Assembly (NCBI GenBank): GCA_049511415.1 | Contig: JBEKYC010000066.1 | Location: 1-39,502 of the forward strand | Source: Bog-159 sp049511415 | Lineage (GTDB): Bacteria > Acidobacteriota > Terriglobia > Bryobacterales > Bryobacteraceae | Length of the DNA: 39,502 nucleotides | Direction: 5' to 3' | In this document: in pieces, positions 9,212 to 16,461 of the stretch | Position numbering within the stretch: the first letter of the stretch is position 1 | Layout of the letters: every line of letters begins with the position of its first letter | The notes under the pieces: model-generated | Database searches by the model: none | What the model was told of the DNA's origin: nothing | The model's input: only the letters and a program-made list of their open reading frames with translations | Position numbers and translations under genes: made by a program

Positions 9212-9229
9212 CGTTCCACTGCCGGAACG
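9212..9229 (+). terminator. possible weak hairpin terminator
   Basis: CGTTCC and GGAACG form a 6-bp stem with a 6-base loop, 8 bases after the stop of the small gene. No T-run follows, so an intrinsic terminator is doubtful. Confidence 0.25.
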
Positions 9230-9337
9230 CGCTCGTCCCAATAGCGAACACTCTGCACCGCTATCTTCACTTTTCTCAATCGCTTAGCTCTGGTACAGCA
9301 ATTGCCGCTGAAATGCGACAATGTTGTTAGCCCACCC

Positions 9338-10708
9338 ATGAGATTCACCGACGCCTATGTGCCACGCATCCTGATCGCCGACGACCAGCCGGACGTGCTG
9401 GAAGCCCTGCGCTTCCTGATCAAGGGAGAGGGTTATCAGGCCGAAGCCGTCAATTCGCCCGCCGGCATCCTCGATGCGGTCGAGTCGCGCGACTTCGACG
9501 CGGTTGTGATGGACCTCAACTACACCCGCGACACCACCTCCGGCCAGGAAGGGCTGGATCTGCTCAACCGCCTGCAAGGCCTCGACAGCACCCTGCCCGT
9601 CATCGTGATGACCGCCTGGGGCAGCGTGGATCTGGCCGTCGAGGCGATGCGGCGCGGGGCGCGGGACTTCATCCAGAAGCCGTGGGACAACGCGCGGCTG
9701 ATCGCCATCCTGGGCACCCAGATCGAACTCGGCCGGGCGCTGCGCAAAGGGCAGATCCTGGAGGCGGAGAATCGCCTGTTGCGGTCGGAGCAGTTCCCCA
9801 GCCTGATCGCGCAATCGGCGGCCATGCAGCCGGTGCTGGAGATGATCTCGCGCGTGGGACCGTCGGACGCCAACGTTCTGATCACGGGCGAAAATGGCAC
9901 CGGAAAGGGCCTGGTGGCGCAGTCGCTGCATTCGGTGTCGCTGCGCGCGGCGAAGCCCATGCTGACTGTCAACACCGGCGGGCTTTCCGAGGGCGTGTTC
10001 GAAAGCGAGCTGTTCGGCCACGTGAAGGGCGCGTTCACCGACGCCAAGGCGGACCGCGTAGGGCGCTTTGAAATGGCCGACGGCGGCACGCTGTTTCTGG
10101 ACGAAATCGCCAACATTTCAGCCAATCTGCAGGCCAAGCTGCTGCGGGTCCTGGAGACCGGCGAGTTCGAACGGGTGGGGTCGTCAAAGACACGGCAAGT
10201 GGATGTGCGGGTGCTGTCGGCCACGAATTCGGACCTGGGAGTCGAAGTGACCGGCGGACGCTTCCGGCAGGATCTGCTGTTCCGCCTGAATACGATTGAG
10301 ATCCGGCTGCCGGCCCTGCGCGAACGGCGCGAGGATATTCCCCTGCTGGCCGCGCATTTCCTGCGGCAGCACGCGGAGCACTACCGCAAGAGCCTGACCG
10401 GGTTCGAGGATGTGGCTATGAAGGCGCTCCTGGCGCATCCGTGGCCAGGCAACATCCGCGAACTGGATCATGCGATCGAGCGCGCGGTGCTGATGAGCCA
10501 GGGGTCGTGCGTGAAGGTGAACGATCTGGGTTTGCGGCCTTCGCGGGACGGATCGCCACGGCTGGAGGAGATGAGCCTGGAGGAAGTGGAAGGCTTGCTG
10601 ATCAAGAAGGCTCTGCAGCGGTTCAACGGCAATGTGAGCCATGCGGCGAATGCACTGGGGCTGAGCCGCAGCGCGTTGTACCGGCGCTTGCAGCGCTATG
10701 GACTTTGA
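9338..10708 (+). CDS. NtrC-family sigma-54-dependent response regulator
   Basis: 456 residues from ATG 9338 (TTG 9302 is an upstream option). The receiver domain has the acidic pair in IADDQPD, the phosphorylation site D59 (VVMDLNYT), the switch Thr (IVMTAWG) and Lys (IQKPWD). The AAA+ domain has Walker A GENGTGKG and Walker B GGTLFLDEIA; the sigma-54 contact loop at residues 231-236 reads GAFTDA instead of GAFTGA. The C-terminal Fis-type helix-turn-helix is NVSHAANALGLSRSALYRRL. It should activate sigma-54 promoters once phosphorylated by the kinase encoded 42 bases downstream. Target genes are unknown. Confidence 0.92.
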   Translation: MRFTDAYVPRILIADDQPDVLEALRFLIKGEGYQAEAVNSPAGILDAVESRDFDAVVMDLNYTRDTTSGQEGLDLLNRLQGLDSTLPVIVMTAWGSVDLAVEAMRRGARDFIQKPWDNARLIAILGTQIELGRALRKGQILEAENRLLRSEQFPSLIAQSAAMQPVLEMISRVGPSDANVLITGENGTGKGLVAQSLHSVSLRAAKPMLTVNTGGLSEGVFESELFGHVKGAFTDAKADRVGRFEMADGGTLFLDEIANISANLQAKLLRVLETGEFERVGSSKTRQVDVRVLSATNSDLGVEVTGGRFRQDLLFRLNTIEIRLPALRERREDIPLLAAHFLRQHAEHYRKSLTGFEDVAMKALLAHPWPGNIRELDHAIERAVLMSQGSCVKVNDLGLRPSRDGSPRLEEMSLEEVEGLLIKKALQRFNGNVSHAANALGLSRSALYRRLQRYGL

Positions 10709-10709
10709 T

Positions 10710-10743
10710 GCCGGACTGAAGTCCGGCGCGGGCTAGAGCCCGC
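10710..10743. repeat. two tandem palindromes between regulator and kinase genes
   Basis: GCCGGACT-GA-AGTCCGGC (10710-10727) is followed at once by GCGGGCT-AG-AGCCCGC (10728-10743). Both are perfect inverted repeats with 2-base centres, the second ending 7 bases before the kinase start. They resemble dispersed palindromic units more than an intrinsic terminator, because no T-run follows. Confidence 0.7.
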
Positions 10744-10750
10744 CCTCCTT

Positions 10751-12091
10751 ATGACCCCTCGCAGATCGCACAGCCGGCGGATGAAGTACGAGGGGCGCAT
10801 CGTGCTGATGGCGCTCATGGCCGGGCTGCCGGGATCGCTGGTGGCGCTGATCATGCTGTGGCTGCGCGATCCGACGCCGTCGGCGCGCACGCAGTGGACC
10901 CTGACCATCCTGATTGTGGGGCTGTGGCTGGGCTTCGCGCTGGCCGTGCGGGAGCGCGTGGTGTTCCCGCTGCAGACCATTTCCAATCTGCTCTCGGCAT
11001 TGCGCGAAGGCGATTTCTCCGTGCGCGGCCGCGCGGGCGCATTCGACGATGCGCTCGGCGAGGTCATGCGCGAGGTGAATACACTGGGCGGCACGCTGCG
11101 CGAACAGCGGTTGGGGGCGCTCGAAGCCACCACGCTGCTGCGCACGGTGATGTCGGAGATCGACGTTGCGGTATTTGCGTTCGACCATCAGCGCAAGCTG
11201 CGGCTGGTGAATCGCGCGGGGGAGCGGCTGCTGGGAGCGCCGGCGGAGCGTGCGTTGGGCGCCAGCGCCGAGGAATTGAATCTGGAAAGCTGCCTGGAAG
11301 GCGAACCGCAGCAAACGTTCCAGATGACTTTCCCCGGCGGCGCGGGACGCTGGGGCATCCGCCGCAGCATGGTCCGCGAGCACGGGCTGCCGCTGCAGTT
11401 GCTGGTGATGGCGGACCTCACGCTTCCTTTGCGCCAACAGGAATTGCAGGCCTGGCAGCGGCTGGTGCGGGTGCTGGGCCACGAGCTGAACAATTCGCTG
11501 ACGCCGATCAAATCGATCGCCGGCAGCCTGGGGAGTCTGCTGACACGGCGCCCGTTGCCAGAGGACTGGGAGGAAGACATGCGGCGGGGGCTGGGCGTGA
11601 TTTCCGCGCGCTCTGAGGCGCTCAGCCGCTTTATCGGCGCTTATGCGCGCTTAGCAAAACTGCCCCGTCCGCAACTGGAGCCGATGGAGATCCGGCCGTG
11701 GGTGGAGCGCGGCGTGAGCCTGGAAACGCGGCTGAAGGTGGGCGTGCATCCCGGTCCGGACCTGCACATTCAGGGAGATCCGGATCAATTGGAGCAGGTC
11801 CTCATTAATCTGCTGCGCAATGCGGCAGACGCATCGCTGATCACCGGCGGAGGCGTGGAAGTTGGATGGACGCGGAACGCCTCGCATGTGGAGATCGCGA
11901 TCAGGGACGATGGGCCGGGGATCTCGAACACGACGAACCTGTTCGTGCCGTTCTTTACGACGAAACCGGGCGGATCGGGGATCGGGCTGGTGCTGAGCCG
12001 GCAGATCGCGGAGGCGCATGGCGGGAGCCTGGTGCTGGAGAATCGCGAAGATCGCGTGGGGTGCGTGGCGCGGCTACGGCTGCCAGTGTAG
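10751..12091 (+). CDS. NtrY-like membrane sensor histidine kinase
   Basis: 446 residues. Two membrane segments lie near residues 16-37 and 47-66 (IVLMALMAGLPGSLVALIML, WTLTILIVGLWLGFAL) with a very short periplasmic loop, so it probably senses a membrane or cytoplasmic signal. A HAMP-like helix follows (VVFPLQTISNLLSALREGDF), then a PAS-like region from about 130 to 225. The phospho-acceptor is H244 in GHELNNSLTPIKSIAGSL, an NtrB/NtrY-type H-box. The ATPase shows the N box LINLLRNAADAS, G1 DDGPGIS and G2 GGSGIGLVLSRQIAEAHGG. It is the obvious partner of the preceding regulator. No clear Shine-Dalgarno precedes ATG 10751; ATG 10784 is possible. Confidence 0.9.
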   Translation: MTPRRSHSRRMKYEGRIVLMALMAGLPGSLVALIMLWLRDPTPSARTQWTLTILIVGLWLGFALAVRERVVFPLQTISNLLSALREGDFSVRGRAGAFDDALGEVMREVNTLGGTLREQRLGALEATTLLRTVMSEIDVAVFAFDHQRKLRLVNRAGERLLGAPAERALGASAEELNLESCLEGEPQQTFQMTFPGGAGRWGIRRSMVREHGLPLQLLVMADLTLPLRQQELQAWQRLVRVLGHELNNSLTPIKSIAGSLGSLLTRRPLPEDWEEDMRRGLGVISARSEALSRFIGAYARLAKLPRPQLEPMEIRPWVERGVSLETRLKVGVHPGPDLHIQGDPDQLEQVLINLLRNAADASLITGGGVEVGWTRNASHVEIAIRDDGPGISNTTNLFVPFFTTKPGGSGIGLVLSRQIAEAHGGSLVLENREDRVGCVARLRLPV

Positions 12092-12109
12092 GCTGCAGTC
12101 TCGCAGCCT
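12090..12109 (+). terminator. hairpin at the end of the kinase gene
   Basis: AGGCTGC and GCAGCCT form a 7-bp stem with a 6-base loop, overlapping the kinase stop codon. There is no T-run, so it is a candidate for transcript end or stability only. Confidence 0.3.
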
Positions 12110-12130
12110 GCGTTACCCTTGGAGTCAGAC

Positions 12131-12550
12131 ATGAAGGCTTCTCTGTTTTATCGAATCGCGGCGGTTCTTCTGCTGCTTTTTGCCGTCGGACATACACTGG
12201 GTTTTCGCCAGTCCGATCCCACATGGGGAGTTGATATGCTTCTTGGCGCGATGCGGTCCATTCACTTTGACGTGCAAGGGTTCAGCCGGACATATTGGGA
12301 CCTCTTCGTCGCGGCTGGATTCTCGGTTGGCGTGTTTTATCTGTTCGCGGCGGTCTTGGCGTGGCAGTTCGGCGGACTTCCTGCCCGGACTTTGGCAGAC
12401 ATGCGCATCACTGTGTGGGCTTTCGCTCTTTGCTTTGCCGCCATTACGGTGGTGATCTGTAGATACCTTTTTGTCCTGCCGATCGTTTTTTCGATTGTGA
12501 TTACGGTGTGTTTGACGGCTGCGGCGTGGCTCTCAGCCAAGCAAACGTGA
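12131..12550 (+). CDS. small four-helix membrane protein, unknown function
   Basis: 139 residues from ATG 12131, chosen because GGAG sits at 12121-12124. Four hydrophobic helices are visible: IAAVLLLLFAVGHTLGF, LFVAAGFSVGVFYLFAAVLA, WAFALCFAAITVVICRYLFV and VFSIVITVCLTAAAWL. The loop after helix 1 carries the motif FRQSDPTWGVD and then SIHFDVQGFSRTYWD, which looks conserved, but I cannot name the family with confidence. It follows the kinase gene by 39 bases across a hairpin, so cotranscription is uncertain. Confidence 0.7.
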   Translation: MKASLFYRIAAVLLLLFAVGHTLGFRQSDPTWGVDMLLGAMRSIHFDVQGFSRTYWDLFVAAGFSVGVFYLFAAVLAWQFGGLPARTLADMRITVWAFALCFAAITVVICRYLFVLPIVFSIVITVCLTAAAWLSAKQT

Positions 12551-12796
12551 AGCAGTTCGTTGACGTCACAACACCAAACATAAAATCCGCGCTCCCCTAA
12601 CAACGCGCCCACACCAACTTACAGCCGCCCAAACCGTTCCAGTGATCCCGACGGGCCGCACAATGCTAATCTGTGGCCTGAAAAGCGATCGCGCGCCAAC
12701 CGCCCCGTTCCTCCAACTCCGGCGCGAATAGCGCCAAAAGTTTCCCCGGTTCGGTGGCTGTAGCCTGACCTTCTGGCCGCAAGGGAACCACTATCC
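12551..12796. other. intergenic stretch with a possible minus-strand C-terminal scrap
   Basis: No intact gene is seen. On the minus strand, codons from about 12791 down to a TAG at 12666 read smoothly as VVPLRPEGQATATEPGKL and then LLALFAPELEERGGWRA, ending AIAFQATD. This looks like a protein C-terminus, but the frame is closed by TAA just upstream and I do not recognise a family. It may be a remnant. Confidence 0.3.
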
Positions 12797-12910
12797 GCCG
12801 TTATGTGCTTGAAGGTGTCGCGCTTGTTCGGTAGCGCCCCGGAGTTCTGGATGCGGCTGCAGGCGGACTATGACCTAAAAAAGGCCGCGCAAGATAAGAA
12901 GTACCAGTGA
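12797..12910 (+). pseudogene. HigA-type antitoxin remnant (C-terminal end)
   Basis: The frame AV-MCLKVSRLFGSAPEFWMR followed by LQADYDLKKA matches the last helices of HigA-family XRE antitoxins, whose typical pattern is A(I/V)TxxTAxRLSRxFGxSPEFWxxLQxxYDL. The N-terminal helix-turn-helix DNA-binding part and any HigB toxin are missing, and the sequence upstream is not in frame with a HigA N-terminus. From an internal ATG (12803) only 35 residues could be made. It is probably the relic of a lost toxin-antitoxin pair. Confidence 0.7.
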
Positions 12911-12949
12911 AAGCGATCAAGGAAGTTCGCGCCTGATTTCCCGCGGGGA

Positions 12950-13324
12950 TCACAGGCGTTCGAGCTTATCCACCGTCAGCGCGCCGCGGGTATTTCCGGT
13001 ATTGAGGGTAGTGGCGGGCTCGAAGAGCATCACGTGCACTTCTTCGTCGGCCACGGGCCGGTGTTCGACGCCGCGCGGCACGATCAGGAATTCGCCGGCG
13101 TGCAGATCGATAGCTTGTTCTTGGCCCTCACCGTCGCGATAATCCATGCGGAAACTGCCGTCGACGACCAGGAACAGCTCATCTTCGTCATCGTGATGGT
13201 GCCAGACGAACGCGCCCAGAAACTTCACCAGTTTGACTTGTTGTCCGTTCAGGTCGCCGGCGATTTTGGGCTTCCAATGCTCGGAAAACGACGCCAGCTT
13301 TTCAGACAGGTTCACTTTTTGCAT
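12950..13324 (-). CDS. single-domain cupin protein
   Basis: 124 residues. The two cupin motifs are clear: VWHHHDDEDELFLVVDGSFRM (metal-binding His, His and Glu) and GEFLIVPRGVEHRPVADEEV (Gly, Pro and the fourth His). Small cupins like this resemble mannose-6-phosphate isomerase-like proteins; substrates vary and cannot be told from sequence. It is the last gene of a three-gene operon. Its start codon at 13324 lies inside the 3' end of the kinase-like gene (23-base overlap), pointing to translational coupling. Confidence 0.88.
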   Translation of the reverse strand: MQKVNLSEKLASFSEHWKPKIAGDLNGQQVKLVKFLGAFVWHHHDDEDELFLVVDGSFRMDYRDGEGQEQAIDLHAGEFLIVPRGVEHRPVADEEVHVMLFEPATTLNTGNTRGALTVDKLERL

Positions 13325-13937
13325 GGTTCAGCGTCTCGACTTCGTTGAGGATGGTGCGGATCACGGCGTCGTCGCCCACGGCGGAGTTGAGCATGAGGTG
13401 ATAGAGATCGCGGCTGGGCCACTCCTTACCGAAATATTTTTTCACGAAGGTGGCGCGTTCCTGATCGATGGCGTTCAACAACTCGGCGGCCTCCGGAGCG
13501 GACTTGCCGAGATCGCGTACGCGACGGAGTTTCTCTTCGACGGGGGCGTAGATAAAGGCGCGGAACGTGTCGGCGCGGTTGCGCAGCACATACGGCGCGC
13601 CGCGGCCTACGATGACGCAATTGCCCGCCGCGGCGGCGCTGGCGACCACGCGCTGCATGAAGACCACCATGCTGTCGGCATCCAGATGTTCGAGGCCGTC
13701 GACAGGCAGGCTGCGCTCATGGCTGCCGCGCATGAAGACTTTCATGAGGCGGTAGAAGCGCGGGTCGACCCGCTCTTCCAGGCGCTCCACCTGGCTGCGG
13801 TCGCAACGCGCCATGCGGGCAATTTCGGAGGTCAGTTCCTGGTCCCAGAGTTTCCAGTTCAAGCGCTCGGCCAGCTTGCGCGCGATGGCGGACCCGCCCG
13901 CGCCGTACTCGCGTTCGATGGTAATGATGCGGATCAT
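13302..13937 (-). CDS. cytidylate kinase-like protein
   Basis: About 211 residues from ATG 13937. This start is fixed by a 4-base ATGA overlap with the stop of the upstream PLP-enzyme gene. The P-loop region reads ITIEREYGAGGSAIARKLAERL, where GAGGS takes the place of a normal GxxGxGKS. Later parts (NCVIVGRGAPYVLRNR and the YAPVEEKLRRV segment) match the cytidylate-kinase-like family, a P-loop group distinct from canonical Cmk. Its true phosphate acceptor is unknown. The operon with a SelA-like PLP enzyme and a cupin suggests a small-molecule pathway rather than housekeeping CMP phosphorylation. Confidence 0.85.
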   Translation of the reverse strand: MIRIITIEREYGAGGSAIARKLAERLNWKLWDQELTSEIARMARCDRSQVERLEERVDPRFYRLMKVFMRGSHERSLPVDGLEHLDADSMVVFMQRVVASAAAAGNCVIVGRGAPYVLRNRADTFRAFIYAPVEEKLRRVRDLGKSAPEAAELLNAIDQERATFVKKYFGKEWPSRDLYHLMLNSAVGDDAVIRTILNEVETLNHAKSEPV

Positions 13938-15505
13938 GCCCGCTGCGCGGTCCACTTCGCTTGGCCGTATTCGCCCAGTGTCACGACGCCTTGGATGCGG
14001 CCGATTTCGACGTCGCCCGAGAATTGAAAATGCAAATTGGCGCCTTCGATGCGCTGCGAACTGTGAAGGTTGACGCGGCGGCCTTCTACATCGCCGGTCA
14101 GTTTTCCGGTGAGCATGTCGCCGTGGTGCGTGCCGGTCAGTTTGCCGTCGTGCTGATCGATGGTCAGGTGGTGGCGGGACGATCCCGAGACGAAGGTCAG
14201 GTCGGCGACCCAGGTACCGGCAACATCCACACCAGGCGGCTCGGGATCGGGAACCGTGATGTGCGGCGGCTTCGCCAACAGGTTATGGATGGCCGCCGCG
14301 GCGATTTTATCGTCGCCCGGCATCATCATATACGGCATGATGGTGAGGGAGCTTGGATTGTTGTCGCGGCGGGTACCCCGACTGCCGCCGACGGCGATGC
14401 GGGGCTGGCCGTGGAGCAGGATATCTTCGGCTTCCGAGCCGGTGATACCGAGCCGCGCGGCGTCCCAGGTGATGCGCAGGCGTGGCGCGTGATTGGAGAG
14501 ATCTTCGGGCTGGAGAATCTCGGTGGTGACTCCGGAAACCTGGGTCGCCTGCTGCGCGATGGTATCCAGCCACGATTGCCATTGCTTCCATTCGGCATCG
14601 TGATCGCGCTTCACCCACATTTCGACGGCGGCGAGCATGCCCATGATTTCTTCTTTGCCGACCTTGAGCGCGCGGCCGAAGGCGTGGTGCGGGGCGCTGT
14701 TGATCCAGGCGGCGCGCACGAGGTCCTTCTGGCCCAGCAGCAGGCCGGCGGCCTGCGGACCGCGCAGGCATTTGCCGCCGCTGTAGGCCACCAGGTTGGC
14801 GCCATGCTGCAGATGGATGTTGGGGATGGTGAGGGTTTCGGCGGCCGCGTCGACAATCACGGGGACTCCTTTGCGGCGGGCAATGGCGCACGCATTGGGG
14901 ATGGAGAGTTCGCCCTGCTCGGCGGCCGGGCAGGAGAGGATCATGACCATGGCGGTTTGCGGGCCGATGGCGGTTTCAAATTGCGCGGCGGTTTCCACTT
15001 CCACCATCTTCACGCCGAGCATGCGGACGGCATGATCGTATTCATTGCGGGAATAGCGCGGCACCACCACTTCGTTTTTCAGGCCAGTGAGATTCGGGAC
15101 GCGCTGCATTTTCTCCGGATCGCCGCCGGTGATGCAGGCGGACGTGGCGTGGGTCAGTGCGGCAGCACAGCCGGCGGTGACGATGGCCCATTCGGCCTTG
15201 GTGAGATGGGCGAGACGCTGGCTGACCGCTTCCATCAACTCGTCCAAGTGGACGTAGGAGTGGGAGGCCGCCTCCATGGCGCGCTTCACTTCCGGCAGAG
15301 ATTGCGACCCGCTGATGATGGTGAATGTGCCCCGGCAGTTGACCAGGGGGGTAACGCCGATGGACTGATACAGATTTTCGCCCAGTTCGAGAGAATGCGT
15401 GGGTGCGGCGAGGACAGACCGCGGTATGTTGGCGGCTGCTCCGGCGGCAGCCAGAGCGGCGCCCGAGCGGAACAGTCCGCGACGGCTCATTTTTCTTGAA
15501 GGCAT
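13934..15505 (-). CDS. Tat-exported SelA-like PLP-dependent enzyme with extra C-terminal beta domain
   Basis: 523 residues. The N-terminus has a twin-arginine signal (MSRRGLFRSGAALAAAGAA). Residues 40 to about 420 form an aminotransferase-fold enzyme of the selenocysteine-synthase (SelA)/DgaE-like group, with the likely PLP Lys in YSGGKCLRGPQAAGLLLG and the Asp-bearing strand VPVIVDAAAETL. Residues after about 425 (DVAGTWVADLTFVSGSSRHH onward, with HDGKLTGTHHGDMLTGKLTGD in it) form a separate small beta-barrel-like domain. Export by Tat would place a PLP enzyme in the periplasm. No selenocysteine genes are nearby, so a role in Sec synthesis is unlikely. ATG 15505 has GGAGG upstream. It is the first gene of a tightly overlapping operon. 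Confidence 0.82.
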   Translation of the reverse strand: MPSRKMSRRGLFRSGAALAAAGAAANIPRSVLAAPTHSLELGENLYQSIGVTPLVNCRGTFTIISGSQSLPEVKRAMEAASHSYVHLDELMEAVSQRLAHLTKAEWAIVTAGCAAALTHATSACITGGDPEKMQRVPNLTGLKNEVVVPRYSRNEYDHAVRMLGVKMVEVETAAQFETAIGPQTAMVMILSCPAAEQGELSIPNACAIARRKGVPVIVDAAAETLTIPNIHLQHGANLVAYSGGKCLRGPQAAGLLLGQKDLVRAAWINSAPHHAFGRALKVGKEEIMGMLAAVEMWVKRDHDAEWKQWQSWLDTIAQQATQVSGVTTEILQPEDLSNHAPRLRITWDAARLGITGSEAEDILLHGQPRIAVGGSRGTRRDNNPSSLTIMPYMMMPGDDKIAAAAIHNLLAKPPHITVPDPEPPGVDVAGTWVADLTFVSGSSRHHLTIDQHDGKLTGTHHGDMLTGKLTGDVEGRRVNLHSSQRIEGANLHFQFSGDVEIGRIQGVVTLGEYGQAKWTAQRA

Positions 15506-15651
15506 GGCAGCCCCTCCACTTAGGTGATGCTATCACGGACGGGCCGAAACGGGGGACGCGCGGATTGAGCGGGGTGCGCGACATGAAAGTGAGGGATTTA
15601 CGGAAACACCCGCCGAATCGAACTATTCCTCGCGTAGGTGTACTTCAGGCA

Positions 15652-15674
15652 GAGCCGCGACCAATCAGGGAGCG
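15652..15674 (+). repeat. REP-like element, left copy
   Basis: GAGCCGCGACC and AGGGAGCG are separated by four bases (AATC). The same two blocks occur in reverse orientation at 16117-16139, on the other side of the decayed transposase. Confidence 0.75.
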
Positions 15675-15689
15675 TTGGAGTGACATCCC

Positions 15690-16113
15690 GTGATTTATCT
15701 GATCACCTTTGCTGTGGCTGCCACCCGCACGGCGGCGCAGCCGGGTCTGTGGATGGTGCACACAATGTGCCTGGAACGCCGGTTTTGGACGAGGATCTGG
15801 CACGTGCCGCGTTCGCGCAGCAAGGCATGGACCAGCCTGCGTATCATCTGGACCGTATGCGCCGCGATGCCGTACGAAGCAATCACGCGCATAGATTGGT
15901 GGGGGCGGAGGTTCCGCCAGGGCGCAGCATGAACGATTTCAAGGTTTACGCCAGCCGCCATCTGAATCGGATGGGTTTGGAGGGACCGGGCCGGAAACGA
16001 TGGGCGCGCGCCATGGCAGTACACGATGGCTGTGGAAGCCAGAGCATATCTCGGCGGCCATTCAGTACGTGGTTGCCGAGCAGGGTGATGCCATGAGTGT
16101 TTTCGAGGCGTAA
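15690..16113 (+). pseudogene. REP-associated Y1/HUH transposase (RAYT), decayed
   Basis: Pieces of one small IS200-like transposase occur in order but in different frames. GTG-IYLITF (15690) is followed by a frame change near 15710. Then come CCGCHPHGGAAGSVDGAHNVP, LARAAFAQQGMDQPAYHLD and RMRRDAV. About 20 residues expected before the HUH site are missing; the site itself survives as RSNHAH. MNDFKVYASRHLNRMGLEG supplies the candidate catalytic Tyr. A second frame change near 16012 leads to HGSTRWLWKPEHISAAIQYV and the end at TAA 16111-16113. Flanking inverted REP copies identify it as a RAYT. It cannot make an active enzyme. Confidence 0.85.
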
Positions 16114-16116
16114 GGA

Positions 16117-16139
16117 CGCTCCCTTACGGGTCGCGGCTC
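16117..16139 (-). repeat. REP-like element, right copy (inverted)
   Basis: The reverse complement reads GAGCCGCGACC, then four bases (CGTA), then AGGGAGCG, so 19 of 23 bases match the left copy and the four differences are confined to the middle. It starts 3 bases after the transposase stop. Confidence 0.75.
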
Positions 16140-16200
16140 AGATGGGTATCCGCGCTTCTGTGTCGCGCACCCGATTGAGCGGGCGCAAATGGCAAGACCG

Positions 16201-16446
16201 CTAATAAGGCGGTGCGAGACGCGTGAACTCGAAGCGCAACGGATCGAGGCCGCGGGCGGCGAGCTGGCGCATGCACTCATCCATGCTCTCGCCGATCGCC
16301 TCGATGCGGCGCAGCGGCAAGTCCTCCGGTGTGTATAGCTCGAGCGCGATGTATTTGCCTGTCAGTGCGTGGCGCTCGTCCAGGTCCAAACGGTCGGGCG
16401 AGCGCCCCAGGGCCTTTTGGGGATCTTTGGCGGCGGATAGGGTCAC
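16201..16446 (-). CDS. small conserved-looking protein, unknown
   Basis: 81 residues from GTG 16446 with a GGAG about 11 bases upstream. The body reads LTGKYIALELYTPEDLPLRR, then IEAIGESMDECMRQLAARGL and DPLRFEFTRLAPPY. It is one compact alpha/beta domain, soluble, with no signal peptide. I do not recognise a named family. It begins 15 bases after the stop of the cytochrome c/copper monooxygenase gene and is probably cotranscribed with it. Confidence 0.65.
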   Translation of the reverse strand: MTLSAAKDPQKALGRSPDRLDLDERHALTGKYIALELYTPEDLPLRRIEAIGESMDECMRQLAARGLDPLRFEFTRLAPPY

Positions 16447-16461
16447 AATAGGGTGTCTCCG

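Noticed and set aside
13961..15499. 512-residue open frame on the plus strand
   Set aside because: Exact antisense shadow of the SelA-like PLP enzyme gene; Gly/His-rich translation typical of GC-driven shadows.
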